In this document: in pieces, positions 1 to 7,975 of the stretch
Position numbering within the stretch: the first letter of the stretch is position 1
How the letters are laid out: each line of letters starts with the position of its first letter
NCBI GenBank assembly: GCA_963798655.1
Contig: CAWCUH010000004.1
Location: 372,001-436,000, forward strand
DNA length: 64,000 nucleotides
Direction of reading: 5' to 3'
DNA from: CAVSMC01 sp963798655
GTDB taxonomy: Bacteria; Pseudomonadota; Gammaproteobacteria; Burkholderiales; Casimicrobiaceae
Notes under the pieces: generated by a model
Databases searched by the model: none
Told to the model about the DNA's origin: nothing
Seen by the model: only the letters and a program-made list of their open reading frames with translations
Position numbers and translations under genes: made by a program

Positions 1-341
1 CGATCATGATGATCGACTTCGCGCTCGACGCCGAGCGCAGCCGCGGCCTCGACTCGCGCGACGCGATCTTCGACGCGTGCCTCAAGCGCTTCCGGCCGAT
101 CATGATGACGACGATGGCGGCGCTGCTCGGCGCGGTTCCGCTCGCGATCGGAAGCGGCTACGGCGCCGAGCTGCGCCGTCCGCTCGGCATCTCGATCGTC
201 GGCGGCCTGATCGTGAGCCAGCTGCTGACGCTGTACACGACGCCGGTCGTCTACCTCTATCTCGATCGGCTGCGGCTTCGCGCGCGCGCGCTGCGCCGGC
301 GTGGCCGGCCGGCACCCGAGCCGGTTCACGCGGCGGATTGA
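1..341 (+). CDS. RND multidrug efflux pump, inner-membrane subunit (3' end only)
   Basis: This is the carboxy-terminal end of an AcrB/MdtC-type resistance-nodulation-division pump, which exports drugs by proton antiport across the inner membrane. The gene starts before base 1; the reading frame is open from base 3 and stops with TGA at 339-341. The segment MMTTMAALLGAVPLAIGSG followed by GLIVSQLLTLYTTPVVY is typical of the last two transmembrane helices of this family, and a short basic cytoplasmic tail follows. The outer-membrane partner begins 5 bases downstream, so the two form one efflux operon whose membrane-fusion gene must lie to the left. Substrate cannot be judged from this fragment. 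Confidence 0.9.
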   Translation, partial: IMMIDFALDAERSRGLDSRDAIFDACLKRFRPIMMTTMAALLGAVPLAIGSGYGAELRRPLGISIVGGLIVSQLLTLYTTPVVYLYLDRLRLRARALRRRGRPAPEPVHAAD

Positions 342-346
342 CGACG

Positions 347-1867
347 ATGCGAGCGACGACGCACCGATCGAAGCTCACCGCGCGCACGCTCGCCGCCGCC
401 GCGGCGGTCGCCGTCATGGCCGGTTGCGCGATCGGCCCGGATTACGTGCGGCCGCCCGCGCCCGCGCCGGCTGCGTACAAGGAGGCGCAAGGCTGGAAGC
501 GCGCGCAGCCGCAGGACCATCTGCCGCGCGGCGAATGGTGGCGCGTGTTCGGCGATCCGCAGCTCGACGCGCTCGAGGCGCAGCTCGTCGTCGACAACCA
601 GACGATCGCCGCGGCGGAAGCGCGCGTTCGACAGGCGCGCGCGATCACCGAACAGGCGCAGGCGGCGCTGTTCCCCAGCGTCGGTGCAACCGCCAACGTC
701 AGTCGCGCGGGAACGGGCTCGCGCAGCACGGGCGGCGCGAACACACAGGGTGCGGGCAGCAGCGGCGGCGGCACGCGCTACAACGTCGCGCTCGACGCGA
801 GCTGGGAACCCGATATCTGGGGTCGCGTGCGCCGCCAGATCGAGTCGGCGGGGAACAACGTGCAGGCGAGCGTCGCCGATCTCGAGGCGGCGAAGCTCTC
901 CGCGCAAGCGCTGCTCGCGCAGGATTACTTCCTTCTGCGCGTGCAGGACGCCGAGATCCGCCTGTTGGACGACACGATCGCGGCGTACCAGAAATCGGTG
1001 CAGCTCACGCAGAACCAGTACGACGTCGGCGTCGCCGCGCGCGCCGACGTCGTGCAGGCGCAAACCCAGTTGAAGTCGACGCAGGCGCAGGCGATCGACG
1101 CCGGCGTCCAGCGTGCGCAGCTCGAGCACGCGATCGCGCTTCTCGTGGGCAAGCCGCCGGCCGATGTGTCGATCGCCGCGCAGGCGACGACGCCGACGTA
1201 TCCCGACGTGCCGCTCGGCGTGCCGTCGGAGCTGCTCGAGCGGCGTCCCGACATCGCAGCCGCCGAGCGCAGGACCGCCGCGGCCAACGCGCAGATCGGC
1301 GTCGCCGAAGCGGCGTTCTTCCCGTCGCTCACGCTCTCCGCGACCGGCGGCTTTCAGAGCTCGCTGCTGTCGCAGCTCTTCTCGCTGCCCAGCCGCTACT
1401 GGTCGCTCGGCCCAGCGCTCGCGCAGACGATCTTCGACGCGGGCCTTCGCCGCGCACAGACGACGGAAGCGATCGCCGCCTACGACGTCGCCGTCGCGAC
1501 GTATCGGCAGACGGTGCTGACCGGGTTCCAGGAAGTCGAGGACAACCTCGCCGCGCTGCGCATCCTCGAGCAGGAGGCGGCGGTGCAGGCCGACGCCGTG
1601 CGCGCCGCGCGCGAATCGGTGACGATCGTGACCAACCAGTATCGCGCCGGCATTGCGAACTTCCTCGCCGTCGTCGTGCTGCAGGCAGCGCTGCTTTCGA
1701 ACGAGCGCACGGCGCTGTCGATCGAGGGCCGCCGACTCACGGCGACGGTGCAGCTGATCCGCGCGCTCGGCGGTGGCTTCGAGGCGAGCCCGCTCGCGCA
1801 GTCGGCGCGCTATTTCGCTGCGACGGCCGCGAGCAGCGCGTTCGCGAGCGACGACTCGCGCTTGTAG
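347..1867 (+). CDS. Outer-membrane efflux lipoprotein, NodT/OprM family
   Basis: This 506-residue protein is the TolC-like outer-membrane channel of the RND pump encoded just upstream. The ATG at 347 is preferred because it gives a clean lipoprotein signal: a basic start, an alanine-rich hydrophobic stretch, and the lipobox VMAGC with the acylated cysteine at residue 27, followed by AIGPDYVRP, the usual NodT start. Two outer-membrane-efflux repeats follow, with the family motifs LLAQDYFLLR and LERRPDIAAAERR. A TTG at 338 overlapping the pump stop is an alternative start. Its 3' end overlaps the convergent HExxH gene by 58 bases. Length and motifs are normal for the family. Confidence 0.93.
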   Translation: MRATTHRSKLTARTLAAAAAVAVMAGCAIGPDYVRPPAPAPAAYKEAQGWKRAQPQDHLPRGEWWRVFGDPQLDALEAQLVVDNQTIAAAEARVRQARAITEQAQAALFPSVGATANVSRAGTGSRSTGGANTQGAGSSGGGTRYNVALDASWEPDIWGRVRRQIESAGNNVQASVADLEAAKLSAQALLAQDYFLLRVQDAEIRLLDDTIAAYQKSVQLTQNQYDVGVAARADVVQAQTQLKSTQAQAIDAGVQRAQLEHAIALLVGKPPADVSIAAQATTPTYPDVPLGVPSELLERRPDIAAAERRTAAANAQIGVAEAAFFPSLTLSATGGFQSSLLSQLFSLPSRYWSLGPALAQTIFDAGLRRAQTTEAIAAYDVAVATYRQTVLTGFQEVEDNLAALRILEQEAAVQADAVRAARESVTIVTNQYRAGIANFLAVVVLQAALLSNERTALSIEGRRLTATVQLIRALGGGFEASPLAQSARYFAATAASSAFASDDSRL

Positions 1868-2316
1868 AAGCCTTCGGTGTGCAACGTCTCCTCGAGCGCG
1901 AAGAGCTCGTAGTCGAGGTGATGACACACTTCGTGCACGACCGTGCGCAGGAACGTGCGGAAAGCGACGATCTGCTTTCTCGCCGCCGTGCGCCGCCACA
2001 CGGTGATTCGCGCGCGCCTCGCGCCGTCTTCCGGCTCGTAGATCCCGTGCAATTCGCCGCTCGCGTCCGACGGGCGGCGCGCAAGCACGCGCACCTTGAC
2101 CGGCGGCACGCGATAGCCATCGCTCAGCGCGTCGACGAGCTTCTGACACGCCGACTGCGTCGCTGCGCGGTCGTCGGCGGCGAGCGCATCGGCGATCGCG
2201 CGCACGGCGTGCGCGACGTCGATGCCGGACGGCAAACCGAGCGAGGTGATCGCGTCGCTCTTGCGATAGATCCGCTGACGCGCGGACGAGAGCTTGGCGT
2301 AATAGGCGAACGGCAT
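1810..2316 (-). CDS. Small HExxH putative metallopeptidase, unknown family
   Basis: A 168-residue protein beginning MPFAYYAKLS. The frame is open further upstream, but the earlier part is arginine-rich shadow sequence, so the ATG at 2316 is chosen; no clear ribosome-binding site is visible. The carboxy half carries TVVHEVCHHLDYELF, with His128, Glu129 and His132 forming a zinc-peptidase-like HExxH, and a further His146 in LHTEGFYKR that could be a third ligand. There is no signal peptide, so it should be cytoplasmic. I recognise it only as a conserved hypothetical; the peptidase idea rests on the motif alone. It is convergent with the efflux gene and overlaps its 3' end. Confidence 0.72.
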   Translation of the reverse strand: MPFAYYAKLSSARQRIYRKSDAITSLGLPSGIDVAHAVRAIADALAADDRAATQSACQKLVDALSDGYRVPPVKVRVLARRPSDASGELHGIYEPEDGARRARITVWRRTAARKQIVAFRTFLRTVVHEVCHHLDYELFALEETLHTEGFYKRESSLANALLAAVAAK

Positions 2317-2399
2317 CGCGGCGGCGTGATGCAAGCGACGAGGGCCGCTCGCGCGGCCCCCGGTGTGCGCGGCGCGGACAACGCGCCGTGCGGAAGACT

Positions 2400-2528
2400 T
2401 CAGGCCTTCTTGATCTTCTCGAGCATCTTGAAGATGCCCTTCGGCGCGCCGACGAACAGTCGCTTGAAAGACTTCGGCAGGCAGCGTCGCTCGAGCGTGT
2501 TGCGGCGGGTGCGGGAACGTTCGGCCAT
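2400..2528 (-). CDS. Small basic 42-residue protein, unknown
   Basis: A 42-codon open frame, starting MAERSRTRRN and ending EKIKKA, with TGA at 2400-2402. The support is contextual: a good GGAG ribosome-binding site lies 9 bases before the ATG, and a TAGAAT -10-like hexamer sits at 2571-2576 on the same strand, giving a leader of roughly 35 bases. The peptide is strongly basic, with about one third Arg or Lys, and has a short amphipathic tail around FKRLFVGAPKGIFKMLEKI. I do not recognise a family. It sits between the HExxH gene and the oxidoreductase gene, all on the minus strand. Confidence 0.5.
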   Translation of the reverse strand: MAERSRTRRNTLERRCLPKSFKRLFVGAPKGIFKMLEKIKKA

Positions 2529-2640
2529 TTCGTTGTGCTCCGTGGGGTGTTCGATGCGGCAAACCTTGCGATTCTACTCCGACACGACGTCCTGCGCCAT
2601 CCGCCGCATCGGCGGGTAGTGGGTCATCGGCGCACCGACA

Positions 2641-3753
2641 TCAGCGCTGGCCCGCCTTCAAAGCGCCGAATACGCCGGCCATCGACTTCGTCAGTGCCCG
2701 CGAATATTGCGGCACGCCGTGCACGGTGCCGCCGAGCTCCGCCGCCGCGCGCCATGGCCAGCGCGGCTCGCGCAGCAACGCACGCGCGAGCGCGATCAGG
2801 TCGGCGTCGCCGGCGGCGATGATCGCGTCGGCCTGCTTCGGTTCGGTGATGAGCCCGACGGCGATCGTCGCGATGCCCGTGGCACGTCGAATCGCTCGTG
2901 CAAACGGCACATGGACGCCGGGCTCCGCCGGAATCTTCTGCTTCGGCGACACGCCGCCGCTCGAGACGTCGGCCCAGTCGCAGCCGCGCGCTTGCAGCCG
3001 GCGCACGAGCTCGATCGATTCGTCGAGCGTCCAGCCCCCGTCGACCCAGTCGGTCGCCGACACACGCACGCCGAGCGGCCGCGACGACGGCCATGCGGCG
3101 CGCACGGCGTCGAACACGTCGAGCGGAAAGCGAATGCGGTTGTCGAAAGAGCCGCCGTACGCGTCGGTGCGGCGGTTGGCGATCGGCGACAGGAACTCGT
3201 GCAGCAGGTAGCCGTGCGCCATGTGCAACTCGATCGCATCGATGCCGATGCGCTCGGCGCGCCGCACCGAATCGACGAACGCATCGCGCGCTCGATCGAG
3301 CGCTGCGCGATCCATCGCCACCGGTGGCGATTCGCCGTCGGAATGCGCGATCGCCGACGGCGCGAGCGGCGGCCATCCGCCGCGCTGCGGCGGGATCAGC
3401 GCGCCGCCCTCCCACGGGCGCGCCGACGACGCCTTGCGGCCGGCGTGCGCGAGCTGGATCGCGACCGGCATCGGCGGCGCCTGCCGGCGCGCGCGCGCAA
3501 GCCGCTCGCCGAGCGCCTGCTCGCTCGCATCGTCGTACAAGCCCAGGCAGCCGTGCGTGATCCGGCCTTCGGGCGTCACCGCCGTCGCCTCGATCGTCAT
3601 CATCGCCGCGCCCGACAGCAGCAGCTGGCCCCAATGGATCAGATGCCAGTCGGTCGCGCAGCCGTCCGCCGCCGAGTACTGGCACATCGGCGAGACGACG
3701 ATCCGGTTGGCGAGCGCGAGCTCGCGCAGCTCGAACGGATCGAACAGCGCCAT
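2641..3753 (-). CDS. NADH:flavin oxidoreductase, old yellow enzyme (YqjM-like)
   Basis: A 370-residue FMN-dependent ene-reductase of the classical YqjM subgroup, which reduces activated C=C bonds with NAD(P)H. The start at 3753 (MALFDPFEL) lies 4 bases after the stop of the upstream gene, suggesting translational coupling. Visible hallmarks are SPMCQYSA with Cys24 and Tyr26, which tune FMN in YqjM-type enzymes, QLAHAGRKAS near residue 103, and HMAHGYLLHEFLSP with His177 and His180 binding the substrate carbonyl. RTDAYGGSFDNR and the carboxy-terminal GDADLIALARALL phosphate-binding segment complete the barrel. The physiological substrate is unknown. It is probably co-transcribed with metK and the unknown gene between them. 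Confidence 0.93.
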   Translation of the reverse strand: MALFDPFELRELALANRIVVSPMCQYSAADGCATDWHLIHWGQLLLSGAAMMTIEATAVTPEGRITHGCLGLYDDASEQALGERLARARRQAPPMPVAIQLAHAGRKASSARPWEGGALIPPQRGGWPPLAPSAIAHSDGESPPVAMDRAALDRARDAFVDSVRRAERIGIDAIELHMAHGYLLHEFLSPIANRRTDAYGGSFDNRIRFPLDVFDAVRAAWPSSRPLGVRVSATDWVDGGWTLDESIELVRRLQARGCDWADVSSGGVSPKQKIPAEPGVHVPFARAIRRATGIATIAVGLITEPKQADAIIAAGDADLIALARALLREPRWPWRAAAELGGTVHGVPQYSRALTKSMAGVFGALKAGQR

Positions 3754-3757
3754 GCCG

Positions 3758-4252
3758 CTAACGACGCTCGCCGGTCGTGCCGACGACGGCCGCGCGGAAG
3801 CGATCGAACGCGTCGTCGCGGTCGGTGTAGCGCGCGGCGATGTCGGCACGCACGCGCGCGCGGTCCGCTTCGGCAAACGTTGCGAGCGCCGCGCGTTGAT
3901 ACGCTTCGAGGTTCGCGTCGGCGGCGAGCAGCACGTCGGCGGCGAGCGCGAGGTCGGCGTCTTCGCGTCGCCCGAGCCAAAGCTTCGAGCCTCGCGGCAC
4001 GTGGGCGAGCAGCTCCGCGATCGCGTTGTCCGCAGCCGGCGAGCCGATCACCACGACGTCGGGAAGCCGCGGCGGCAGCGCATCGAACGGCGCCCACGCG
4101 GCGCCGATGTAGTGGTCGGGTGTCGCGACACGCGCGCCCTCGATTTCATGCACGGCCGCTGCGATCGCGTGCGCGACGACGCCGATCCAGCAGCCGGGCT
4201 CGTGGCGCGGCGCAAGGCGGTGCGCGATGTGCGCGCGCGGGTCGTCGTGCAT
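3758..4252 (-). CDS. Hypothetical protein between metK and the ene-reductase
   Basis: A 164-residue open frame beginning MHDDPRAHIA. No family is recognised. There is no signal peptide or membrane helix. The middle, LPDVVVIGSPAADNAIAELL followed by GSKLWLGRREDADLALAADV, reads like alternating beta strands and helices of a Rossmann-type fold, and the carboxy third is helical and charged. It starts 20 bases after the metK stop without an evident Shine-Dalgarno and stops 4 bases before the oxidoreductase start, so it is probably the middle gene of a metK operon. The codon pattern matches its neighbours, which supports a real gene. Confidence 0.62.
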   Translation of the reverse strand: MHDDPRAHIAHRLAPRHEPGCWIGVVAHAIAAAVHEIEGARVATPDHYIGAAWAPFDALPPRLPDVVVIGSPAADNAIAELLAHVPRGSKLWLGRREDADLALAADVLLAADANLEAYQRAALATFAEADRARVRADIAARYTDRDDAFDRFRAAVVGTTGERR

Positions 4253-4272
4253 CGAGGGGATTGCGCGCGACG

Positions 4273-5466
4273 CTAAACGCGCAAGGCCTCGCGCTCGCCG
4301 CGAACGCCGGTCGCCGCGCGCAGCGCCTCGACGCGGTCGAGGTTCTCCCATGTGAACTCGGGCTCGTCGCGTCCGAAGTGCCCGTACGCGGCCGTCTTCT
4401 GGTAGATCGGCCGCAGCAGGTCGAGCATGCGGATGATGCCCTTCGGGCGCAGGTCGAAATGCTCCTGCACGAGATGCGCGATCTTCTCGTCCGAGATACG
4501 CCCGGTGCCTTCGGTGTAGACGGTGACGTTCATCGGCTTCGCCACGCCGATCGCGTACGACACCTGCACCTGGCATTGGCGCGCGATGCCCGCCGCGACG
4601 ACGTTCTTCGCGACGTAGCGCGCAGCGTACGCAGCCGAGCGGTCGACCTTCGACGGGTCCTTGCCGGAGAACGCGCCGCCGCCGTGCGGCGCGGCGCCGC
4701 CGTACGTGTCGACGATGATCTTGCGCCCGGTGAGCCCGGCATCGCCATGCGGTCCGCCGATCTCGAAGCGGCCCGTCGGATTCACGAGATAGCGCGTGCC
4801 GTTCAGCATCGCCGGCGGGAGCACGGGCTTGATGATCTCCTCGATCACCGCCTCGCCGAGCTCCTTCTGCCGCTCGTTCATGCTCGGGTGATGCTGCGTG
4901 GAGAGCACGACGGTGTCGATCGCCGCCGGCCGGCCGTCGACGTAGCGCACGGTGATCTGCGACTTCGCGTCGGGTCGCAGGAACGGCAGGCGGCCGTCCT
5001 TGCGCACCTCGCTCTGCCGCTGCACGAGTCGGTGCGCGTAGTAGATCGGGAACGGCATCAGCGCCGGCGTTTCGTCGCACGCGTAGCCGAACATCAATCC
5101 CTGGTCGCCGGCGCCCTGGTTCAGGTACTCGTCGGATGCATGGTCGACGCCGCGCGCGATGTCCGGCGATTGGCGTCCATAGCACACCATGACCGCGCAA
5201 CCGTCGGCGTCGAAGCGAAGCTCGGGATCGTTGTAGCCGATGCGGCGGATCGTGTCGCGTGCGATCTTCGCGTAGTCGTGGCCGACCGACGTCGTGATCT
5301 CGCCGCTCATCACGACGAGTCCGGTCGACACGAGCGTCTCGGCCGCGACGCGGCCGGTCGGCTCCTCCGCTAGAATCGCGTCGAGCACCGCATCGGAAAT
5401 CTGATCCGCGACCTTGTCGGGATGGCCTTCCGACACCGACTCCGACGTGAACAGGAATTCGCTCAT
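4273..5466 (-). CDS. metK: S-adenosylmethionine synthetase
   Basis: MetK (397 residues) makes S-adenosylmethionine from methionine and ATP in the cytosol. The start MSEFLFTSES at 5466 is set by an AGGAG ribosome-binding site 6 bases upstream and matches the usual amino terminus; the frame extends 20 codons further but without homology. Signatures are SEGHPDKVADQ (His15, Asp17), GAGDQGLMFGYA, and the glycine-rich GGGAFSGKDPSKVDRS loop that binds ATP and phosphate. Length is normal for a bacterial MetK. A TAGAAT hexamer at 5534-5539 is a likely -10. I see no SAM riboswitch fold in the short leader. Confidence 0.98.
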   Translation of the reverse strand: MSEFLFTSESVSEGHPDKVADQISDAVLDAILAEEPTGRVAAETLVSTGLVVMSGEITTSVGHDYAKIARDTIRRIGYNDPELRFDADGCAVMVCYGRQSPDIARGVDHASDEYLNQGAGDQGLMFGYACDETPALMPFPIYYAHRLVQRQSEVRKDGRLPFLRPDAKSQITVRYVDGRPAAIDTVVLSTQHHPSMNERQKELGEAVIEEIIKPVLPPAMLNGTRYLVNPTGRFEIGGPHGDAGLTGRKIIVDTYGGAAPHGGGAFSGKDPSKVDRSAAYAARYVAKNVVAAGIARQCQVQVSYAIGVAKPMNVTVYTEGTGRISDEKIAHLVQEHFDLRPKGIIRMLDLLRPIYQKTAAYGHFGRDEPEFTWENLDRVEALRAATGVRGEREALRV

Positions 5467-5533
5467 CAACGCTCCTGGATTGACCGTCGCGCGCCGCGGG
5501 CGGCGTGCTGCCGCCGCAATGCGCAAAGGCTGC

Positions 5534-5539
5534 GATTCT
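5534..5539 (-). promoter_or_regulatory. Putative -10 element of metK
   Basis: TAGAAT read on the minus strand, 67 bases before the metK ATG, in the divergent space between metK and the Sua5/TsaC gene. No convincing -35 is seen at the ideal distance, so the call rests on the hexamer and its position. Confidence 0.4.
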
Positions 5540-5574
5540 AGCAGAACGCTGCGTCGCTTCGATCGCCGCCGGTC

Positions 5575-6610
5575 GTGAAGCGCGCGACGTCAGAGCCCGC
5601 GACAGCGAGCGCGATCGAGCGCGCCGCAGCAGCTGCTCGCTGCCGGCGAGCTCGTCGCGTTTCCGACCGAAACGGTGTACGGGCTCGGCGCCGACGCCAG
5701 CTCGCGCGACGCCGTCGCGCGCATCTTCGCCGCCAAGCACCGGCCCGCCGATCATCCGGTGATCGTGCATGTCGCGAGCACGGAAGAGGTTACCGACTGG
5801 GCGAACGAATTTCCGATCGCTGCGCGAGCGCTCGCAGACGCATTCTGGCCGGGCCCGCTGACGCTGATACTGCCGCGCGCGCCGCACGTCGACGACATCG
5901 TCACCGGCGGCCAGCACAGTGTGGGCTTGCGCGTGCCCTCGCATCCCGTTGCGCGCGCGCTGCTTGCTGCGTTTGCGCGCACGCGTGCGTCGAGCGCGCA
6001 TGGCGCCGGCATCGCGGCGCCGTCGGCGAATCGTTTCGGCCACATTTCCCCGACGCGCGCGGCGCACGTGCACGACGACCTCGGTGACGCCGTGTCGATG
6101 ATTCTCGACGGCGGCGCTTGCACCGTTGGCATCGAGAGCACGATCGTTTCGTTCGTCGGCCGCGAGCCGCTGCTGCTGCGTCCGGGGGCGATCGGACCCG
6201 CCGCGCTCGCTCGCGCGCTCGGAGCGCCGATCGCCGTTCGCGACGCGCAAAGCGCGGCGCCCCGCGTGTCCGGCATGCTCGCGTCGCACTATGCGCCGCG
6301 CACACGCACGACGATCGCCGCGCCGGCATCGCTGCGCGCCGAGATCGAGCGCCGCGGCGAGCGCGACGAGACGCCTGCGGTGCTCGCGCGCACGCTCGCG
6401 CGTCCGGCCGATTTCGCCGGCGAATGGCTCGTCGCGCCGTCCGACGCCGACGCGTACGCGCACGACCTTTATGCGAACCTGCGCATGCTCGATGCGGCGG
6501 GCGCCGACGAGATCGTCGTCGAGGCGCCGCCGCTCGACGACGACGCGTGGCTCGCCGTGCGCGATCGCCTCGCGCGCGCCGCCCACGACGACGACGACGA
6601 CCGCGACTAG
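5575..6610 (+). CDS. tsaC: L-threonylcarbamoyladenylate synthase (Sua5/TsaC), apparent frameshift near 5625
   Basis: This enzyme makes threonylcarbamoyl-AMP for the universal t6A37 tRNA modification. The frame ending at 6610 holds VAFPTETVYGLGAD, KHRPADHPVIVHV, FWPGPLTLILPR, APSANRFGHISPT and the SMILDGG...GIESTIVSF core, then a Sua5-type carboxy domain with ASHYAPRT, about 345 residues in all. In that frame the first GTG (5675) falls inside the TETVYGLG motif, so it cannot be the true start. The expected amino terminus (MKRATSEPATASAIERAA, GTG at 5575) is in the frame one base earlier. The two join as IERAA then QLLAAGELVAFPTETVYGL if one base is skipped around 5620-5630. This is either a sequence error or a real frameshift. 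The 3' end overlaps the convergent gene by 4 bases. Confidence 0.85.
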
Positions 6611-7968
6611 CGATCGAGCGCCAGGTCGACGATCGCCTGCGCGTCCGCGCGCTCGATCAGCGCGTCGACGCCTCCCCATGCGGCGAACTGACGCACCGGA
6701 TGCCCGACCAGCGGATCGCTGTCGATGCGCGCGGCGAGCGCGCCGGCATCGAGCCCTGTGACGCGCGAGATCGCCTGCGGCGCCATCGCAACGACGCGCG
6801 CGCTGTCGAGTGCGTACAGCGGCGAGCCTTGCAGTGCGTTGGCGAAGAACGCCGCGCCGGCGCCGTTGCCGGCGAGGAGGCCGATGACGTGATGGCCGCG
6901 CGCACGCAGCCGCGCGAGCACCGCGGCGTGATGCGCGAGGAATTGCGACAGGCCGATCGCCTCGGCCCGCTTCGTCGCTTCGTGCCCTGTCGAGTCCTCG
7001 ACGACGACGATCGTCGCGCCCGCTTGCGGCGATCCCCAGTCGAGCCGCGCGAGCAACGCGTCGTCGAGCGCCCAGGCGCTCGCCGGTCCGAACGCCGCCG
7101 CGCCGCAGGGTCGCGTCAGGTAGACGTCGGCGTCGTGCAGCTTCCACAGCGTTCCGGCGGCGTCGACACGCCTCGCCTGCGCGAATGCCGGCACCGACGC
7201 AGGCAATGCGGCGAACGCGTCGGTGCGCCGTGCATCGACCAGGCGCACCGCGAGGCGCGCGTGCATCGCCGCGATCGACTCGGAAAACGGCAGCGTGGCG
7301 CGCATCGACGCGACGATCCACGCGCGCGCGACGTCGGCGTCGTCGGCCAGTGCGTCGGCGATGCCGGCGGCGCTGCGCGCGGCGACGCCGAACAGCGCGT
7401 CGACCGCGCCGGCATCGCTCGCATCGAGCTCGGCGACGCCGGACGCCGCCTCGACGACCTTCGGGCCCGACACGCCGTAGCGCGTTGCAGGCAGCAGCGC
7501 GAGCCGATCCGCGGCAGCCGCGACGACGGACGCGCCGCCGAATACGTCGCCGACGCCGAGCGCGAGCACCGGCACGCCTGCGGCGCGCGTGTCGAGCATC
7601 GCGCGCAGCGCTCGCGCGAGCGCGAGCTCGGCCGGGTTCGCCTCGTGCAGACGCACGCCGCCGGACGCGGCGAGAAGCACGACGGCCGCCGGACGCTCGC
7701 TCGCAGCGCGCGTGAGCAGCGCGCCCAGCGCCGTCGCGTGGCGCGCGCCCACGCTGCCGCCGATGAAACGCTCGTCTTGCGCAGCCACGAGCACCGGCAT
7801 CGCGTGCACCTGCGCGCGCGCGGTGACGATGCCGTCGTCGTCGCGCGCGGCGATGCCGTAACGCGCGAGATGCGGGCTCGCTCCCGCCGGCGCGAGCAGC
7901 GTCGCATCGGCGCCGTCGGCGATCGCTCGAATGCGATCGGCCGGTGCGAGCGCGCGCAGCGACGTCAT
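6607..7968 (-). CDS. Fused malonate decarboxylase beta/gamma (MdcD-MdcE) carboxy-lyase
   Basis: A 453-residue protein joining two crotonase-fold carboxyltransferase-like halves. Residues about 20-240 resemble MdcD (beta): SPHLARYGI, then ERFIGGSVGARHATAL, SGGVRLHEANPAELALA and RYGVSGPKVVE. Residues about 270-453 resemble MdcE (gamma): LARLRARGHHVIGLLAGNGA, FFANALQGSPLYALD and a helical end. In biotin-independent malonate decarboxylase these subunits decarboxylate malonyl bound to an acyl-carrier protein. The carrier (MdcC), the transferase (MdcA) and the accessory genes are not in this window. It starts 7 bases after dctM and is clearly in the transporter operon. I infer it may act on malonyl-CoA supplied by the neighbouring MatB-like ligase. 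An acetyl-CoA carboxylase role is unlikely, since there is no zinc finger and the match is to MdcD. Confidence 0.82.
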   Translation of the reverse strand: MTSLRALAPADRIRAIADGADATLLAPAGASPHLARYGIAARDDDGIVTARAQVHAMPVLVAAQDERFIGGSVGARHATALGALLTRAASERPAAVVLLAASGGVRLHEANPAELALARALRAMLDTRAAGVPVLALGVGDVFGGASVVAAAADRLALLPATRYGVSGPKVVEAASGVAELDASDAGAVDALFGVAARSAAGIADALADDADVARAWIVASMRATLPFSESIAAMHARLAVRLVDARRTDAFAALPASVPAFAQARRVDAAGTLWKLHDADVYLTRPCGAAAFGPASAWALDDALLARLDWGSPQAGATIVVVEDSTGHEATKRAEAIGLSQFLAHHAAVLARLRARGHHVIGLLAGNGAGAAFFANALQGSPLYALDSARVVAMAPQAISRVTGLDAGALAARIDSDPLVGHPVRQFAAWGGVDALIERADAQAIVDLALDR

Positions 7969-7975
7969 CGGCCGT

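Noticed and set aside
326..2149. Very long minus-strand frame opposite the efflux lipoprotein gene
   Set aside because: Arg-rich composition with no motif; the plus-strand gene explains the region. Many similar antisense frames occur through the window because of high GC third positions.
5467..5574. SAM riboswitch upstream of metK
   Set aside because: The leader is short and shows no SAM-I or SAM-II core.
6607..7968. Acetyl-CoA carboxylase carboxyltransferase (AccD/AccA fusion)
   Set aside because: No AccD zinc finger; block order and motifs match malonate decarboxylase beta and gamma.
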